DNA of 29,872 nucleotides from a virus. Of the stretch, positions 1 to 8,082 are shown piece after piece. The notes beneath the pieces were generated by a model. The model ran no database searches. It was not told where the DNA came from and saw only the letters and a program-made list of their open reading frames with translations. The stretch lies in the IMG/VR virus record IMGVR_UViG_3300017752_000097, positions 1 to 29,872 of that record; one strand, 5' to 3'. Position 1 is the first letter of the stretch. Each line of letters begins with the position of its first letter. The position numbers were made by a program, and so were the translations under genes.

Positions 1-1
1 A

Positions 2-58
2 TTGAAATACGGTAACCCTAACGCACACGGTAAAATCGTTAATATTGCTGCTATCTAA
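2..58 (+). CDS. C-terminal end of an upstream gene, probably major capsid protein (partial)
   Basis: Only the last 18 codons are in the window, read in frame 2 and ending at TAA 56-58; the tail reads GNPNAHGKIVNIAAI. The identity is inferred from position only: it lies directly before neck and connector genes and is followed by a strong terminator, which is the usual place for the major capsid protein. The 5' part is missing, so no domain evidence exists here. Confidence 0.55.
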   Translation: MKYGNPNAHGKIVNIAAI

Positions 59-78
59 GTAGTAATAGTTTCATAGTT

Positions 79-111
79 AAGACCCACTTAATCGGTGGGT
101 CTTTTCTTTTT
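79..111 (+). terminator. Rho-independent terminator after the capsid gene
   Basis: A perfect 9-bp stem AAGACCCAC (79-87) / GTGGGTCTT (95-103) with a 7-base loop is followed by a T-rich tract to 111. It starts 20 bases after the stop at 56-58. It probably limits read-through from the highly expressed capsid gene into the neck genes. Confidence 0.85.
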
Positions 112-129
112 GTATGCTAAAGTAACAGC

Positions 130-267
130 ATGGATTATAAAGATAAAGACGGCGTTGTTTATAAAGGCTTATCAGATGAGCAGGCTGAAAAATGGGGATA
201 CGTTCCAGTAAAAGAGTCTGTCAAAGTAAAAGCAACACCAAAAAAAGTAGAAGAAGAACAAGAATAA
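130..267 (+). CDS. Small hypothetical protein of the head region (45 aa)
   Basis: ATG at 130 to TAA 265-267 gives 45 residues starting MDYKDKDGVVYKGLSDEQAE and ending in a Lys/Glu-rich tail. Highly charged, no membrane segment, no recognised domain. It sits 19 bases after the terminator and one base before the next ATG at 269, so it reads as the first gene of the neck operon. Small acidic or charged proteins between capsid and connector genes are common in siphoviruses, but no function can be assigned. The resemblance of the first residues to a FLAG epitope is coincidental. Confidence 0.6.
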   Translation: MDYKDKDGVVYKGLSDEQAEKWGYVPVKESVKVKATPKKVEEEQE

Positions 268-268
268 A

Positions 269-451
269 ATGGGTTGGTATATGCTTAACGGCGATGCTAT
301 CTTTTTTGAAGACGATACACGCATACCTAAAGCTATGCGCAAAAAGATAGAAGCCATTGAAGCGCCCGATTCAAAAGGCGGAGCGTGGAAAACTAAAACT
401 GGAGACAGGAGAGTTAAGCCACAAAAGCTTAAGACACTAGAGGAAGAGTAA
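269..451 (+). CDS. Small basic hypothetical protein of the head region (60 aa)
   Basis: ATG at 269 is one base after the previous stop, and the TAA is followed immediately by ATG 452, so it is embedded in a tight operon. The C-terminal half is Lys-rich. No recognised domain. Its position between capsid and connector genes suggests a head-associated or assembly role, which is inference. Confidence 0.65.
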   Translation: MGWYMLNGDAIFFEDDTRIPKAMRKKIEAIEAPDSKGGAWKTKTGDRRVKPQKLKTLEEE

Positions 452-898
452 ATGGTTAACAAAGTTTATTTAAGACCAAGTTACTGCACAACTGCGGAAT
501 ATGAAACTGCCACTGGTAGGACTGCTTCCACAGATTCGGTAACCTTAGCAAAGCTGCAATTAGCGTCAGATATAATTGATTATCACGTAAACGTTGCATT
601 TAAAATTGATTCAAGCGGTAATCCAACAAATTCTGATGTACATGACATACTAAGAGATGCCACAGCATATCAAATGGAATACATGGTTGAACTTGGATTA
701 GAAGATTTTGACAAACTAGAGTTAACTGGTTCTGTCCAATTAGGCGGATTAAGTTTAGATAAATACCCCGACATATTAGCGCCAAGAGCTAAAAGACTTA
801 TGGTCAACTACGGCTTCTTTGGTTACAGGAGTGCAGTCTTTTATAATTATGACGATAGCTTACCTAAAGCTATCTCTGATGACCAAGTTCACGAATAA
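452..898 (+). CDS. Head-tail connector (adaptor) protein
   Basis: 148 residues. The N-terminal half is helical and the middle has DAxAYQMEYMVELG, typical in style of the gp6/gp15-type phage connector adaptors that dock on the portal ring. It is the first gene of average size after the capsid and is followed by stopper, gp10-like and tail terminator genes in the canonical order. The start ATG abuts the previous stop and is preceded by GAGGAAGAG. Assignment rests on length, order and general sequence style, not on a diagnostic motif. Confidence 0.65.
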   Translation: MVNKVYLRPSYCTTAEYETATGRTASTDSVTLAKLQLASDIIDYHVNVAFKIDSSGNPTNSDVHDILRDATAYQMEYMVELGLEDFDKLELTGSVQLGGLSLDKYPDILAPRAKRLMVNYGFFGYRSAVFYNYDDSLPKAISDDQVHE

Positions 899-1218
899 TG
901 GGTATCATCAGTCCGCTGCTGCAACAAACAGCAACGAGAAGTTCTCTACAAGGCATGTCTGCATACGGCGAAGTCTTTGATACAAGTGAATCAATACGAT
1001 GCAGAATAGAACCATCTAAATCAAGAGTGTCAACAGATGAAGGAAATGAAACAATTGCTAATGCAAAACTATTTTGTGAGAAAGACCAAACAATACAAAT
1101 AGGAGACAAGATAATCTTTGACACAGTAACTTACTTTGTATTGACTGTTAATAAAATATACGGTCTTAGTGCTGTAAGCCACATAGAAGCCGACTTAGGA
1201 GTTGATTCAAATGGCTAA
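898..1218 (+). CDS. Head closure (stopper) protein
   Basis: 106 residues, start ATG sharing one base with the previous TAA. The C-terminal part is beta-rich, with the pattern QIGDKIIFDTVTYFVLTVN, as in head-tail joining/stopper proteins of the SPP1 gp16 type, which have a small beta-barrel. The position after the adaptor and before the gp10-like protein matches. It would seal the capsid and provide the surface for tail joining. Confidence 0.65.
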   Translation: MGIISPLLQQTATRSSLQGMSAYGEVFDTSESIRCRIEPSKSRVSTDEGNETIANAKLFCEKDQTIQIGDKIIFDTVTYFVLTVNKIYGLSAVSHIEADLGVDSNG

Positions 1219-1558
1219 ATACTATAACGTAAATTGGTTCGGAGATGATGTTAAGAAAAAAGTAATGACTGCTAATGAAAAAGCAATTACTTTAGGATTA
1301 GAATTTATAAAACAAGAATCAGTAAAAGTTGCGCCTAAAGATACTGGACTAATGGAGAAGTCCGCACAAGTAACAATTGCAGCTGACGGTAAAACAGGTT
1401 ACGTGTCCTATGACACACCTTATGCAATTAGGCAACACGAAGAATTAGACTATCGTCATGCTGAAGGTCGTATAGCAAAATATTTAGAATTACCCTTACA
1501 ACAAAACTCAAAAAAAGCATTAGAGATTATGGGTCGTGTACTTAAAGGAACTTTATAA
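1211..1558 (+). CDS. HK97 gp10-like neck / minor capsid protein
   Basis: 115 residues from ATG 1211. An in-frame TTG at 1202 exists, but ATG 1211 is better placed behind TTAGGAG (about 1195-1201). The segment VAPKDTGLMEKSA, followed by YVSYDTPYAIRQHEE, is the signature style of HK97 gp10 / minor capsid proteins, in which 'P.DTG.L..S' and 'YA..QHE' recur. It overlaps the stopper gene by 8 bases and lies directly before the tail terminator, as expected for a neck or tail-completion factor. Confidence 0.75.
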   Translation: MAKYYNVNWFGDDVKKKVMTANEKAITLGLEFIKQESVKVAPKDTGLMEKSAQVTIAADGKTGYVSYDTPYAIRQHEELDYRHAEGRIAKYLELPLQQNSKKALEIMGRVLKGTL

Positions 1559-1974
1559 TGTTAGCTGCTGAAGTAGCCGAATGGATAGGCACGAATGTTA
1601 CTAACTGTAGTTTTGATACAAGTGGTGTTAGCGGTAATGTTTTTATAAGCACTATGCCAAGCAGCCCCGACACAGTAGTTATGGTTTCAGAGTATGGCGG
1701 CGTTGCAGATGACAAGCACGCATACAATGACATAAACGTACAGTGCAGAGTAAGAGGAACAAGAGACCCTAGAGTTAGTTATAATATTGCAAAAGAAATA
1801 TTTGATGAGTTGTTAGGACTTACAAATACTACGCTAATATCTAGTGGTAGTCGTGTTATAAAAGTTATTGCACAAAACACACCAATTGACATTGGACGTG
1901 ATGACAATGGCAGACACGAATGGACAGTCAATTTTCAAATTGAAGTCTATGATACAAGTACTAACAGAAGTTAG
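1558..1974 (+). CDS. Tail terminator protein (minor capsid 3 / gp17-like)
   Basis: 138 residues, ATG overlapping the previous TAA by one base. It has the mixed alpha/beta pattern of tail terminators: a short N-terminal helix (AAEVAEWIG), a strand VVMVSEYGG, a central helix YNIAKEIFDELLG and the C-terminal strand EWTVNFQIEVYD. It lies just before the tail tube gene. It would cap the tail tube and dictate joining to the head. The family is assigned by pattern and gene order. Confidence 0.7.
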   Translation: MLAAEVAEWIGTNVTNCSFDTSGVSGNVFISTMPSSPDTVVMVSEYGGVADDKHAYNDINVQCRVRGTRDPRVSYNIAKEIFDELLGLTNTTLISSGSRVIKVIAQNTPIDIGRDDNGRHEWTVNFQIEVYDTSTNRS

Positions 1975-1991
1975 AAAAAAAGGAGAATGAA

Positions 1992-2420
1992 ATGGCACAA
2001 GCTAAAGTAGCAGCAAAAACTGCTTCATGGATGGCTTCTATAGACGGTGGTTCAACATTTACCGCTGTTTTAGGAATAACCGACTTTTCAATGTCGAACA
2101 GTCCAACTGATGCTGATGTAACGGATTTCGCTAGTGGTACAGCCACCGAACATAAGGTAATAAGAAGAGCAATTGAGTTTACACTTAATGGTTTTTGGTT
2201 AGAGGATGACGCTACAGGTGCTGTCTCTGACGGATTAGAAATGCTTTATGATAACGGTAAAGGCGATACAGCAATTGATTATAAATTAACTACTAATGGT
2301 GGTTCAATTATATCTTTTAAAGGTACTACAGTGTTTACTCTATCGGGCGATGTCAACAACGTAATGACATGGAGCGCGACAATTAGAGCAACAGGCGCAG
2401 TCACATATACTGACGCGTAA
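1992..2420 (+). CDS. Major tail (tube) protein
   Basis: 142 residues behind a strong ribosome site (AAAAAAGGAGAATGAA), fitting an abundant structural protein. The sequence is Gly/Thr/Ser-rich and beta-structured, with a TDADVTDFASG segment and the C-terminal pattern SATIRATGAVTYTDA typical of TP901-1/lambda-type tube proteins. It sits between the tail terminator and the chaperone pair, the canonical position. It should polymerise around the tape measure to form the non-contractile tail. Confidence 0.8.
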   Translation: MAQAKVAAKTASWMASIDGGSTFTAVLGITDFSMSNSPTDADVTDFASGTATEHKVIRRAIEFTLNGFWLEDDATGAVSDGLEMLYDNGKGDTAIDYKLTTNGGSIISFKGTTVFTLSGDVNNVMTWSATIRATGAVTYTDA

Positions 2421-2432
2421 GAGAGGTAACGT

Positions 2433-2804
2433 ATGAGCGGACAATTTAAAGATTTTGATGCAGCGTGGGCTGAACAACAAGATGAGCCTATAAAGGTCAA
2501 AATCCGAAATAAAGAATACGATTTACCAGCTTCAGTCTCCGCTGCTTTTATGTTAGAGGTCACTAAGATTTCAAGTCGTAAGGGCAGCGAGGATAATTTA
2601 ACAACAGCCGATATGGGTGTTTTATTAAACGCTTTATTTGGCAAAGTTGTTATTGAAGACTGGTTAGAACAGGGTATATCATTACCACAGTTAAACGATA
2701 TTTTAAGTTATGTATTAGAGATATACGGACTAACTGGCGGTGGTGCTGACCCAAAAGCGATTCAGAAAGTCGATTCGACAGAGAAGCCCGTAAAGGACAA
2801 ATAA
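2433..2804 (+). CDS. Tail assembly chaperone, short form (gpG-like)
   Basis: 123 residues behind GAGAGG. It is acidic and helical (KVKIRNKEYDLPASVSAAFMLEV), like the first of the two overlapping tail chaperone frames that precede the tape measure in siphoviruses. Codons 107-108 are CCA AAA, forming the slippery heptamer C CCA AAA at 2750-2756. Non-shifting ribosomes produce this form, and a fraction shift -1 into the second frame (see the 2433-3055 entry). The chaperone would coat the tape measure and recruit tube subunits. Confidence 0.8.
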   Translation: MSGQFKDFDAAWAEQQDEPIKVKIRNKEYDLPASVSAAFMLEVTKISSRKGSEDNLTTADMGVLLNALFGKVVIEDWLEQGISLPQLNDILSYVLEIYGLTGGGADPKAIQKVDSTEKPVKDK

Positions 2805-3055
2805 ACAAGTTCTTTAATAACTGGAACTTACTCGAAGCAGACTTTCAAAGAGAATATCAAATTGATTTAATGGCAAACATTAAAGATGGCTTGTCATGGC
2901 GCAGGTTCATTTTGTTGTACAATTGTTTAAGCAGTGCAAGTGTTACTGTAGAATTGATTAGAAATGAACAACTTAAATTACAAAGTGGCGAGAGTCAAAT
3001 TGACACTGATAAACAACTGGATTTGTTTTTACGACAACAGTTTAAAGAGGAATAA
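2433..3055 (+). CDS. Tail assembly chaperone, -1 frameshift fusion (gpGT-like)
   Basis: The -1 frame is open from 2750, directly after a TGA at 2747-2749, to TAA 3053-3055. Slippage on C CCA AAA (2750-2756) joins codon 108 of the short form to AGC GAT TCA and on, giving a product of about 207 residues (108 + 99). The appended part has the aromatic/helical style of T-domains (FFNNWNLLEADFQREY; WRRFILLYNCL), consistent with tape-measure binding. An ATG at 2870 lies inside this frame, but independent initiation there is less likely because the open frame begins exactly at the slip site. Confidence 0.8.
2750..2756 (+). other. Programmed -1 ribosomal frameshift site (C CCA AAA)
   Basis: The heptamer CCCAAAA fits X XXY YYZ in the zero frame (GAC CCA AAA GCG); after slippage it reads CCC AAA AGC. 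A weak hairpin GTCG-ATT-CGAC (2769-2779) begins 12 bases downstream and could stimulate pausing. A stop in the -1 frame at 2747-2749 immediately upstream means the second frame has no other use. Confidence 0.8.
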
Positions 3056-3058
3056 ATA

Positions 3059-5935
3059 ATGGCATTAACAGTAGGAGAGTTAAACGCAATTCTTACGGTT
3101 GATGACAAAAACTTTTCGTCTGCATTAAAGGAAGCTAAAAAAACATTAGAAAGAGCTGCCGACTCCGCAGATGAATTTGGAGACGAAACCAAAAAATCAT
3201 TCGATAAAGGTACTAAAGCTGCTGATAGATTTGAAAAAGAAGTTGGTAAAGGTCGTAAACAAATACAAAAAGCCCAAACACCTATGGAGAACTTCGGTAA
3301 AAAAATAGGAACAGCTTTCAAAGTCGGTGCAGTAATTGCAGTAGGTAAAGCTTTAGCAGACTTAACAATGGAGATGGCTAACTTAGCCCTTGAAGCTGAA
3401 GAGTCCGCAGCTGCGTTCGAGATTACATTCGGCGGAGCAACGCAAGAAGTAACAAGATTCGTAAATCAGATGGCACATGCTTTTGGTATGACAAGAGCAG
3501 AGATGCAACAGCAAATGGCTGTAACTGGTTCGATAATACAAGGTATGGGCTTCACTTCAGATGCAGCAGCAGAGATGTCTGTAAACATAATGGAACTTTC
3601 GGGAGACCTTGCAGCCTTTATGAACATACAAGAAGGTGCAGTAATTCCCGCCCAAGCTATAACTAAGGCTTTAACAGGCGAGCGAGAAATGCTTAAATCT
3701 ATGGGTATCGTTTTAAGACAAGTAGAAATTGAACAAAAAGCGATGAACATGACAGGTAAAGAAGCTGTCAAAGAATTGACTGACCAAGAAAAAGCTGCCG
3801 CCAGCCTTATGCTTGTTGAAGAAAAGATGGGTCACATTAAGGGGCAGTTATCAAGAGAAATGAATGGCGCAGCAAACCAAATGAGAAGTTTAAAGGCAGA
3901 GTTTAAAGAAGCCAAAACAGAAGTTGGTCAAGCGTTACTACCAGCTTTCGCAGAACTAATTCCAGTTGTTAGAAGTATGATGCCAGCTTTTAAAGAAGTT
4001 GCCAGTACTGTAGCTAATTTAGTTGAGACTTTTATTAAATCTTTGCAGCCAGTTTTATCAATACTTGCACAACAAATTTCTGCACTCATGCCAATAATTG
4101 ATGTATTAATATCACTTTTAGGTAGTACATTAAGCGTTGTTGTTACAACACTTGGGGCGATATTAGAAAATACTTTAATACCAATACTTGAAGCTTTAGC
4201 TTTTGTAATTACTGTTGTCGCTAATAACTTTGGCATAATGACTACTGCACAAGAAGCGGAACTACGTTCTGCCGAAACATTAGAAGGCGTAATCTATAGA
4301 TTAAACGAAGCAATAGCAGCTGGTGTACCAAAACAAGATGCAATGAATGCAGCGCTAGCTGAAGCAGCAGAACTTGGTATAGAGGAAGCTGAAGCTTTTG
4401 ACGCAGCAACAGATGCTGCTTATGGATTTAGTGATGCTAAAAAAATTGAAGTCGAAGCACTTATAGCTTCTAAGCGTGCATTAAAAGAAAATTTACAAGC
4501 TGGTAACTCTGCCGCTTATAACTCTTATATTCAAGCAGATGCAGTAAAAGACCTAGATGATGAGATTAAACAATTAGAACAAGACCTTATTGCTAACAGT
4601 TACGCACAATATGCTTATGCGAGGTCACAAGATGAGTTTATAACTGGTACTGAAGGCGGGGCAGATGCAGTAGAAGAAGAATCAGATGAGATACGTAAAA
4701 ATACTATAGAAGTACAAAAAAACACACAAGCTAAATTAGATGCACTAAGTATACAAAACGAATCAATAACAGCGTTAATGAACTTAGTTACAGCAGTCAC
4801 TAACGCTAATGAAATAGTTAAAAGACAACAAGTCGAAGAAGACAAGCTAAATGAACTGTACAGAGAGCGTGCAAAGATAATGGAAATTGTAAATGCTGAA
4901 CGTGGCGTAGGAGAGCAACAAACAGAAGTAGAACTTGCACAGATAGCAGCATTACGTAAACAAGAAGAAATGCTTTTAACACAACAACAAAAAGGTTTAG
5001 ATTTAAAACTAGAAATAGCTGTAGCAGAATTAGATGTTGCTGACGCAATACATACTAAAAATGAGATGGGCGATGAAGCAACTGCAAGGGAAGACTTAGC
5101 AATTAAACAAGCGGAGCTAAGATTAAGAACATTAAAAAATGAACAGGCTACATCAAAAGATGTAACACTCGAATTAGCAAACGTACAAAAGAATTTAGCT
5201 AGTGCTGTTAATACATCAACACAAGCTACGCAAGCCTACATATCTGCTGAACAAGCAAGACAAAAAATTGATACTGCAATAGGTAAACAACGAACTGCAT
5301 TTAACGAAGCTGAAATTGATACAACTGAAGAACAATTAGAACTAGCAAGCGCAAGATTAGCAGTACAGTCTGCAATGGCTTTTGCTAGCGATAGAGGAGT
5401 TACAGATGAAGCAAGAGAAGCTTTAGCACAAACACTTGGCATATCACAAAGTGGTGTATCTGATATATTTAGAGATTTAGGTATAACTGATGCTTTTATG
5501 CAGGTTCAAATGTTTAAAGATTTTGAAAGAAACAATACTGGCAGCAGAAATAACAATGGCAATGATGACAACAGCAGTAGTGGAGCAGGAGATAGAGCAA
5601 ATGAAACAGGTATCGGCGATGACAGTACCTTAATTGGCGGCGGTGGTGGCAATTCTCTATTTAACAGTCCAACAATACAAACTGCTAGTGGTATTAATTT
5701 ATCATCAACAGAAAACTTAGCATTGAGTAGTGTAGCCAAAAATGTGTTACCAATGTTAGATTCTTTTGACCAATCTGCTTTACGTTCATCCTCTGTAAAT
5801 CAATTCTTAGGCGGAACAACTCCAAATGTTGTAGTCAACATAGACCCTTCATTAGATGCTGAAGCACGCATAGATAAACAAATGGCTGACATAAATAACA
5901 GATTACAAACTGGAAATAGATTTAGGGTTCTGTAA
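3059..5935 (+). CDS. Tape measure protein
   Basis: 958 residues, the longest gene of the window, directly after the chaperone pair. It has a helical, charged N-terminus (about 1-90), a hydrophobic stretch around 88-115, and a long hydrophobic segment around 320-400 (LSILAQQISALMPIIDVLISL and on) of the kind thought to insert in the host membrane. A long Gln/Glu/Ala-rich coiled-coil region follows (about 540-780), then a Gly/Asn/Ser-rich linker near 855-895. At about 0.15 nm per residue this predicts a tail near 140 nm. ATG 3059 lies behind AAAGAGG. No lysozyme or peptidase domain is obvious. Confidence 0.92.
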   Translation: MALTVGELNAILTVDDKNFSSALKEAKKTLERAADSADEFGDETKKSFDKGTKAADRFEKEVGKGRKQIQKAQTPMENFGKKIGTAFKVGAVIAVGKALADLTMEMANLALEAEESAAAFEITFGGATQEVTRFVNQMAHAFGMTRAEMQQQMAVTGSIIQGMGFTSDAAAEMSVNIMELSGDLAAFMNIQEGAVIPAQAITKALTGEREMLKSMGIVLRQVEIEQKAMNMTGKEAVKELTDQEKAAASLMLVEEKMGHIKGQLSREMNGAANQMRSLKAEFKEAKTEVGQALLPAFAELIPVVRSMMPAFKEVASTVANLVETFIKSLQPVLSILAQQISALMPIIDVLISLLGSTLSVVVTTLGAILENTLIPILEALAFVITVVANNFGIMTTAQEAELRSAETLEGVIYRLNEAIAAGVPKQDAMNAALAEAAELGIEEAEAFDAATDAAYGFSDAKKIEVEALIASKRALKENLQAGNSAAYNSYIQADAVKDLDDEIKQLEQDLIANSYAQYAYARSQDEFITGTEGGADAVEEESDEIRKNTIEVQKNTQAKLDALSIQNESITALMNLVTAVTNANEIVKRQQVEEDKLNELYRERAKIMEIVNAERGVGEQQTEVELAQIAALRKQEEMLLTQQQKGLDLKLEIAVAELDVADAIHTKNEMGDEATAREDLAIKQAELRLRTLKNEQATSKDVTLELANVQKNLASAVNTSTQATQAYISAEQARQKIDTAIGKQRTAFNEAEIDTTEEQLELASARLAVQSAMAFASDRGVTDEAREALAQTLGISQSGVSDIFRDLGITDAFMQVQMFKDFERNNTGSRNNNGNDDNSSSGAGDRANETGIGDDSTLIGGGGGNSLFNSPTIQTASGINLSSTENLALSSVAKNVLPMLDSFDQSALRSSSVNQFLGGTTPNVVVNIDPSLDAEARIDKQMADINNRLQTGNRFRVL

Positions 5936-7401
5936 TGAGTATCACTGTAAATATTGGTGGTGCCAACTATGATGCTTTAGAAAATAAAGTAACTATAACA
6001 GACAATGCTGAAAGAAGGTCAGATGCAATCATACATATATTTGATGACAAAGCAGGTGGAAACTTTTTTAGTTTTGAACCGTATCAATCAGTATCTATTA
6101 CAGACACTAACGGTCATGTAGCCTTTAAAGGCGTAATAATTAAACCAGTCGCGCAGCTGCTAAGTCCAACGACTCGTATATGGAAACTGCAATGTACAGA
6201 CAATCACTTCTTTGTTGATAAAAGAATTATTGCTAGGGGTTACACAACAATGACAGCTGGTGCGATAGTAAGAGATTTAATAACTAATGTATTTAGTGCT
6301 GAAGGTATAACTGCTGGAACTATAGATGACTTAGCTACAGTCGATAAAATGATATTTAACTATGTAAATGGGGATAGAGCATTACGAACATTATCTGAAT
6401 ATACAAATGCCGTTTGGTATGTTGATGAAAATAAAGCGTTACATTTTTATGAACGTACTTCTAATAACGCAAGTTTTAATGTCAGAAGCGCAGACGTTCT
6501 AACTAAACCTATGCCGTTTTTTGATAAGGCAAACTTCAAATATAGAAATAGCCAGTTTGTTACAAATATTAAAAACATTACAGATTCACAACAAGAGTTT
6601 TTTATCGGGGATGGAACAAGACAGACCTTTAGTGTAGGTTATCCGTTTCACGAAATACCAACAGTAAGAGTTAACACTGGTAGCGGTTATGTTGCAGTTA
6701 CAGTTGGTATAAGAGGATTAGACACAAATAAAGATTATTATATGGCTTTAGGTTCTACAGAGTTAGTACAAGAATTTACAGATACTGCTTTAGGTACTGG
6801 TCATTCTTTAGAGGTTACGTATAAAGGTCAATATCAGTTAGTAGCATTAGCTAGAGATGATGCAGAGGTAGATAGAATACAAGCACTTGAGGGTGGCAGC
6901 ACTACAGGTTTTGTTGACGCTGCAACTACACAATCGGGTATAGCTGGTACAGATGCAGGTATAGACGTGGCTGCAAGTTACTTAGACAGATTTGCACAAA
7001 CAAGTACATTGTTAAGTTTTACCACAACAAAAAATACACCTTCAAGGTTAAGAGCAGGTCAAGTATTAGATTTTGAAATGACTGACCAAGATATATCGGG
7101 TATATTTCTTATTGATTCTATTCGTATACGATTTAGAAATGGCGTTACTTACTATGATGTAAAGTGCGTTGCATCTCCACCCGAATATACTTTTGAATCA
7201 TTTATAAGAGATATAGACGACAAAATATCAGATGCGTTTATTGAAATATCAGAAAACATTGACACAGAAGAAGTTTTAGTTGTAAGAGCTGACGGTGGTA
7301 CAGAATCTAGTACAATAACAGAAGTAGATACCGAAACAGTATTAGCATGTCCATTACCAAGTGGTACAACATTAGTTAGCGGAAGTTTAGTAGTATGTTA
7401 A
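5935..7401 (+). CDS. Minor tail protein, baseplate hub-like
   Basis: 488 residues, ATG sharing one base with the tape measure stop. The N-terminal ~100 residues are beta-rich (DAIIHIFDDKAGG, QSVSITDTNGHVAFKGVI), as in hub proteins of the gp27/Tal fold. The middle has a helical SYLDRFAQTSTLLSFTT segment followed by RLRAGQVLDFEMTD, the pattern of hub domain IV, which opens the membrane-proximal tail tip. The C-terminus is acidic and Thr/Glu-rich. The first gene after the tape measure is normally Dit or the hub; hub fits the length and motifs better. No separate distal tail protein is recognised. Confidence 0.6.
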   Translation: MSITVNIGGANYDALENKVTITDNAERRSDAIIHIFDDKAGGNFFSFEPYQSVSITDTNGHVAFKGVIIKPVAQLLSPTTRIWKLQCTDNHFFVDKRIIARGYTTMTAGAIVRDLITNVFSAEGITAGTIDDLATVDKMIFNYVNGDRALRTLSEYTNAVWYVDENKALHFYERTSNNASFNVRSADVLTKPMPFFDKANFKYRNSQFVTNIKNITDSQQEFFIGDGTRQTFSVGYPFHEIPTVRVNTGSGYVAVTVGIRGLDTNKDYYMALGSTELVQEFTDTALGTGHSLEVTYKGQYQLVALARDDAEVDRIQALEGGSTTGFVDAATTQSGIAGTDAGIDVAASYLDRFAQTSTLLSFTTTKNTPSRLRAGQVLDFEMTDQDISGIFLIDSIRIRFRNGVTYYDVKCVASPPEYTFESFIRDIDDKISDAFIEISENIDTEEVLVVRADGGTESSTITEVDTETVLACPLPSGTTLVSGSLVVC

Positions 7402-7841
7402 ATTGGCAAGGAAGTATAAAAATTAAAGCACTTGATGCTGACGGTAATGTCGTGCAAGAAAATACTATAAAAAATACTATTACAACAGCTGGTAAAAACT
7501 TGTTAGCAAAAGCTTTAAGGGAATCAACAGACTGCGAAATTAAGTTTATTGCTTTGGGTTCTGATAGTACAGCTACATCAACTTCAGATACAGCACTAGG
7601 TACAGAGACTTTTAGAAAAGCAGTTACTTCACAAGTAGCTGGTAGTAGTGGAGTTACTGTAACAAATCTTTACGTAGCGCCCGAAGAAGCAGTAGGAACA
7701 ATTGCAGAAATAGGCTTTTTTAGTGGTAGTACTGCAAGTGCAACAACAGACAGTGGCACACTTTATGCAAGAGTTTTGTACTCAAGAACCAAAACTGCGG
7801 TAGAATCTATACAGATAGAAAGGACAGATACTATTGGCTAA
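7395..7841 (+). CDS. Minor tail protein (148 aa)
   Basis: Overlaps the previous gene by 7 bases; GCGGAAG lies upstream. It is a beta-rich, Thr/Ser-rich protein with the patterns NTIKNTITTAGKNLLAKAL, KFIALGSDST and IAEIGFFSG, which recur in tail fibre or base proteins ('ALG..TT....T.L..E' type). It is likely a structural part of the tail tip or fibre attachment. No enzymatic motif. Confidence 0.6.
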   Translation: MLNWQGSIKIKALDADGNVVQENTIKNTITTAGKNLLAKALRESTDCEIKFIALGSDSTATSTSDTALGTETFRKAVTSQVAGSSGVTVTNLYVAPEEAVGTIAEIGFFSGSTASATTDSGTLYARVLYSRTKTAVESIQIERTDTIG

Positions 7842-8082
7842 TGTAGGCGGATATTATTCTCAAACAACTTGGCAAGCTGGTGTAACACCTCTTAGCGAAG
7901 CAGCATTAAATAACATCGATGCAGGAATAGAAGGTGTACAAAAACAAGGAGTTCTCAAAAATGGTACTAACATAGCAGAGAACAAAACGTTGCCTACTGG
8001 CGAGAATTATTTATTAATATCTCCAATAACAGTAGATAACACAAAGACTTTAAACGTACAAGGAAAGCTTAAATTATTATGA
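7834..8082 (+). CDS. Small tail fibre-associated protein, TTG start (82 aa)
   Basis: No in-frame ATG exists near the 5' end. TTG at 7834 (TTG GCT AAT GTA) lies about 10 bases after GAAAGGA and overlaps the previous gene by 8 bases, so it is the likely start. It overlaps the next ATG (8079) by four bases. The C-terminal NYLLISPITVDNTKTLNVQG resembles trimeric fibre shaft segments ('G.N.....P.TI..G.TLTV...'). Probably a fibre subunit or attachment piece. Confidence 0.6.
   Translation: MANVGGYYSQTTWQAGVTPLSEAALNNIDAGIEGVQKQGVLKNGTNIAENKTLPTGENYLLISPITVDNTKTLNVQGKLKLL

Noticed and set aside
130-267. FLAG-epitope-like start (MDYKDKDG), suggesting an engineered construct
   Set aside because: The match to DYKDDDDK is incomplete, and the rest of the gene and its surroundings are natural phage sequence.
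2870-3055. Separate 61-residue gene starting at ATG 2870
   Set aside because: The frame is open back to the slippery site at 2750 and there is no good ribosome site at 2870, so it is better explained as the frameshift extension.
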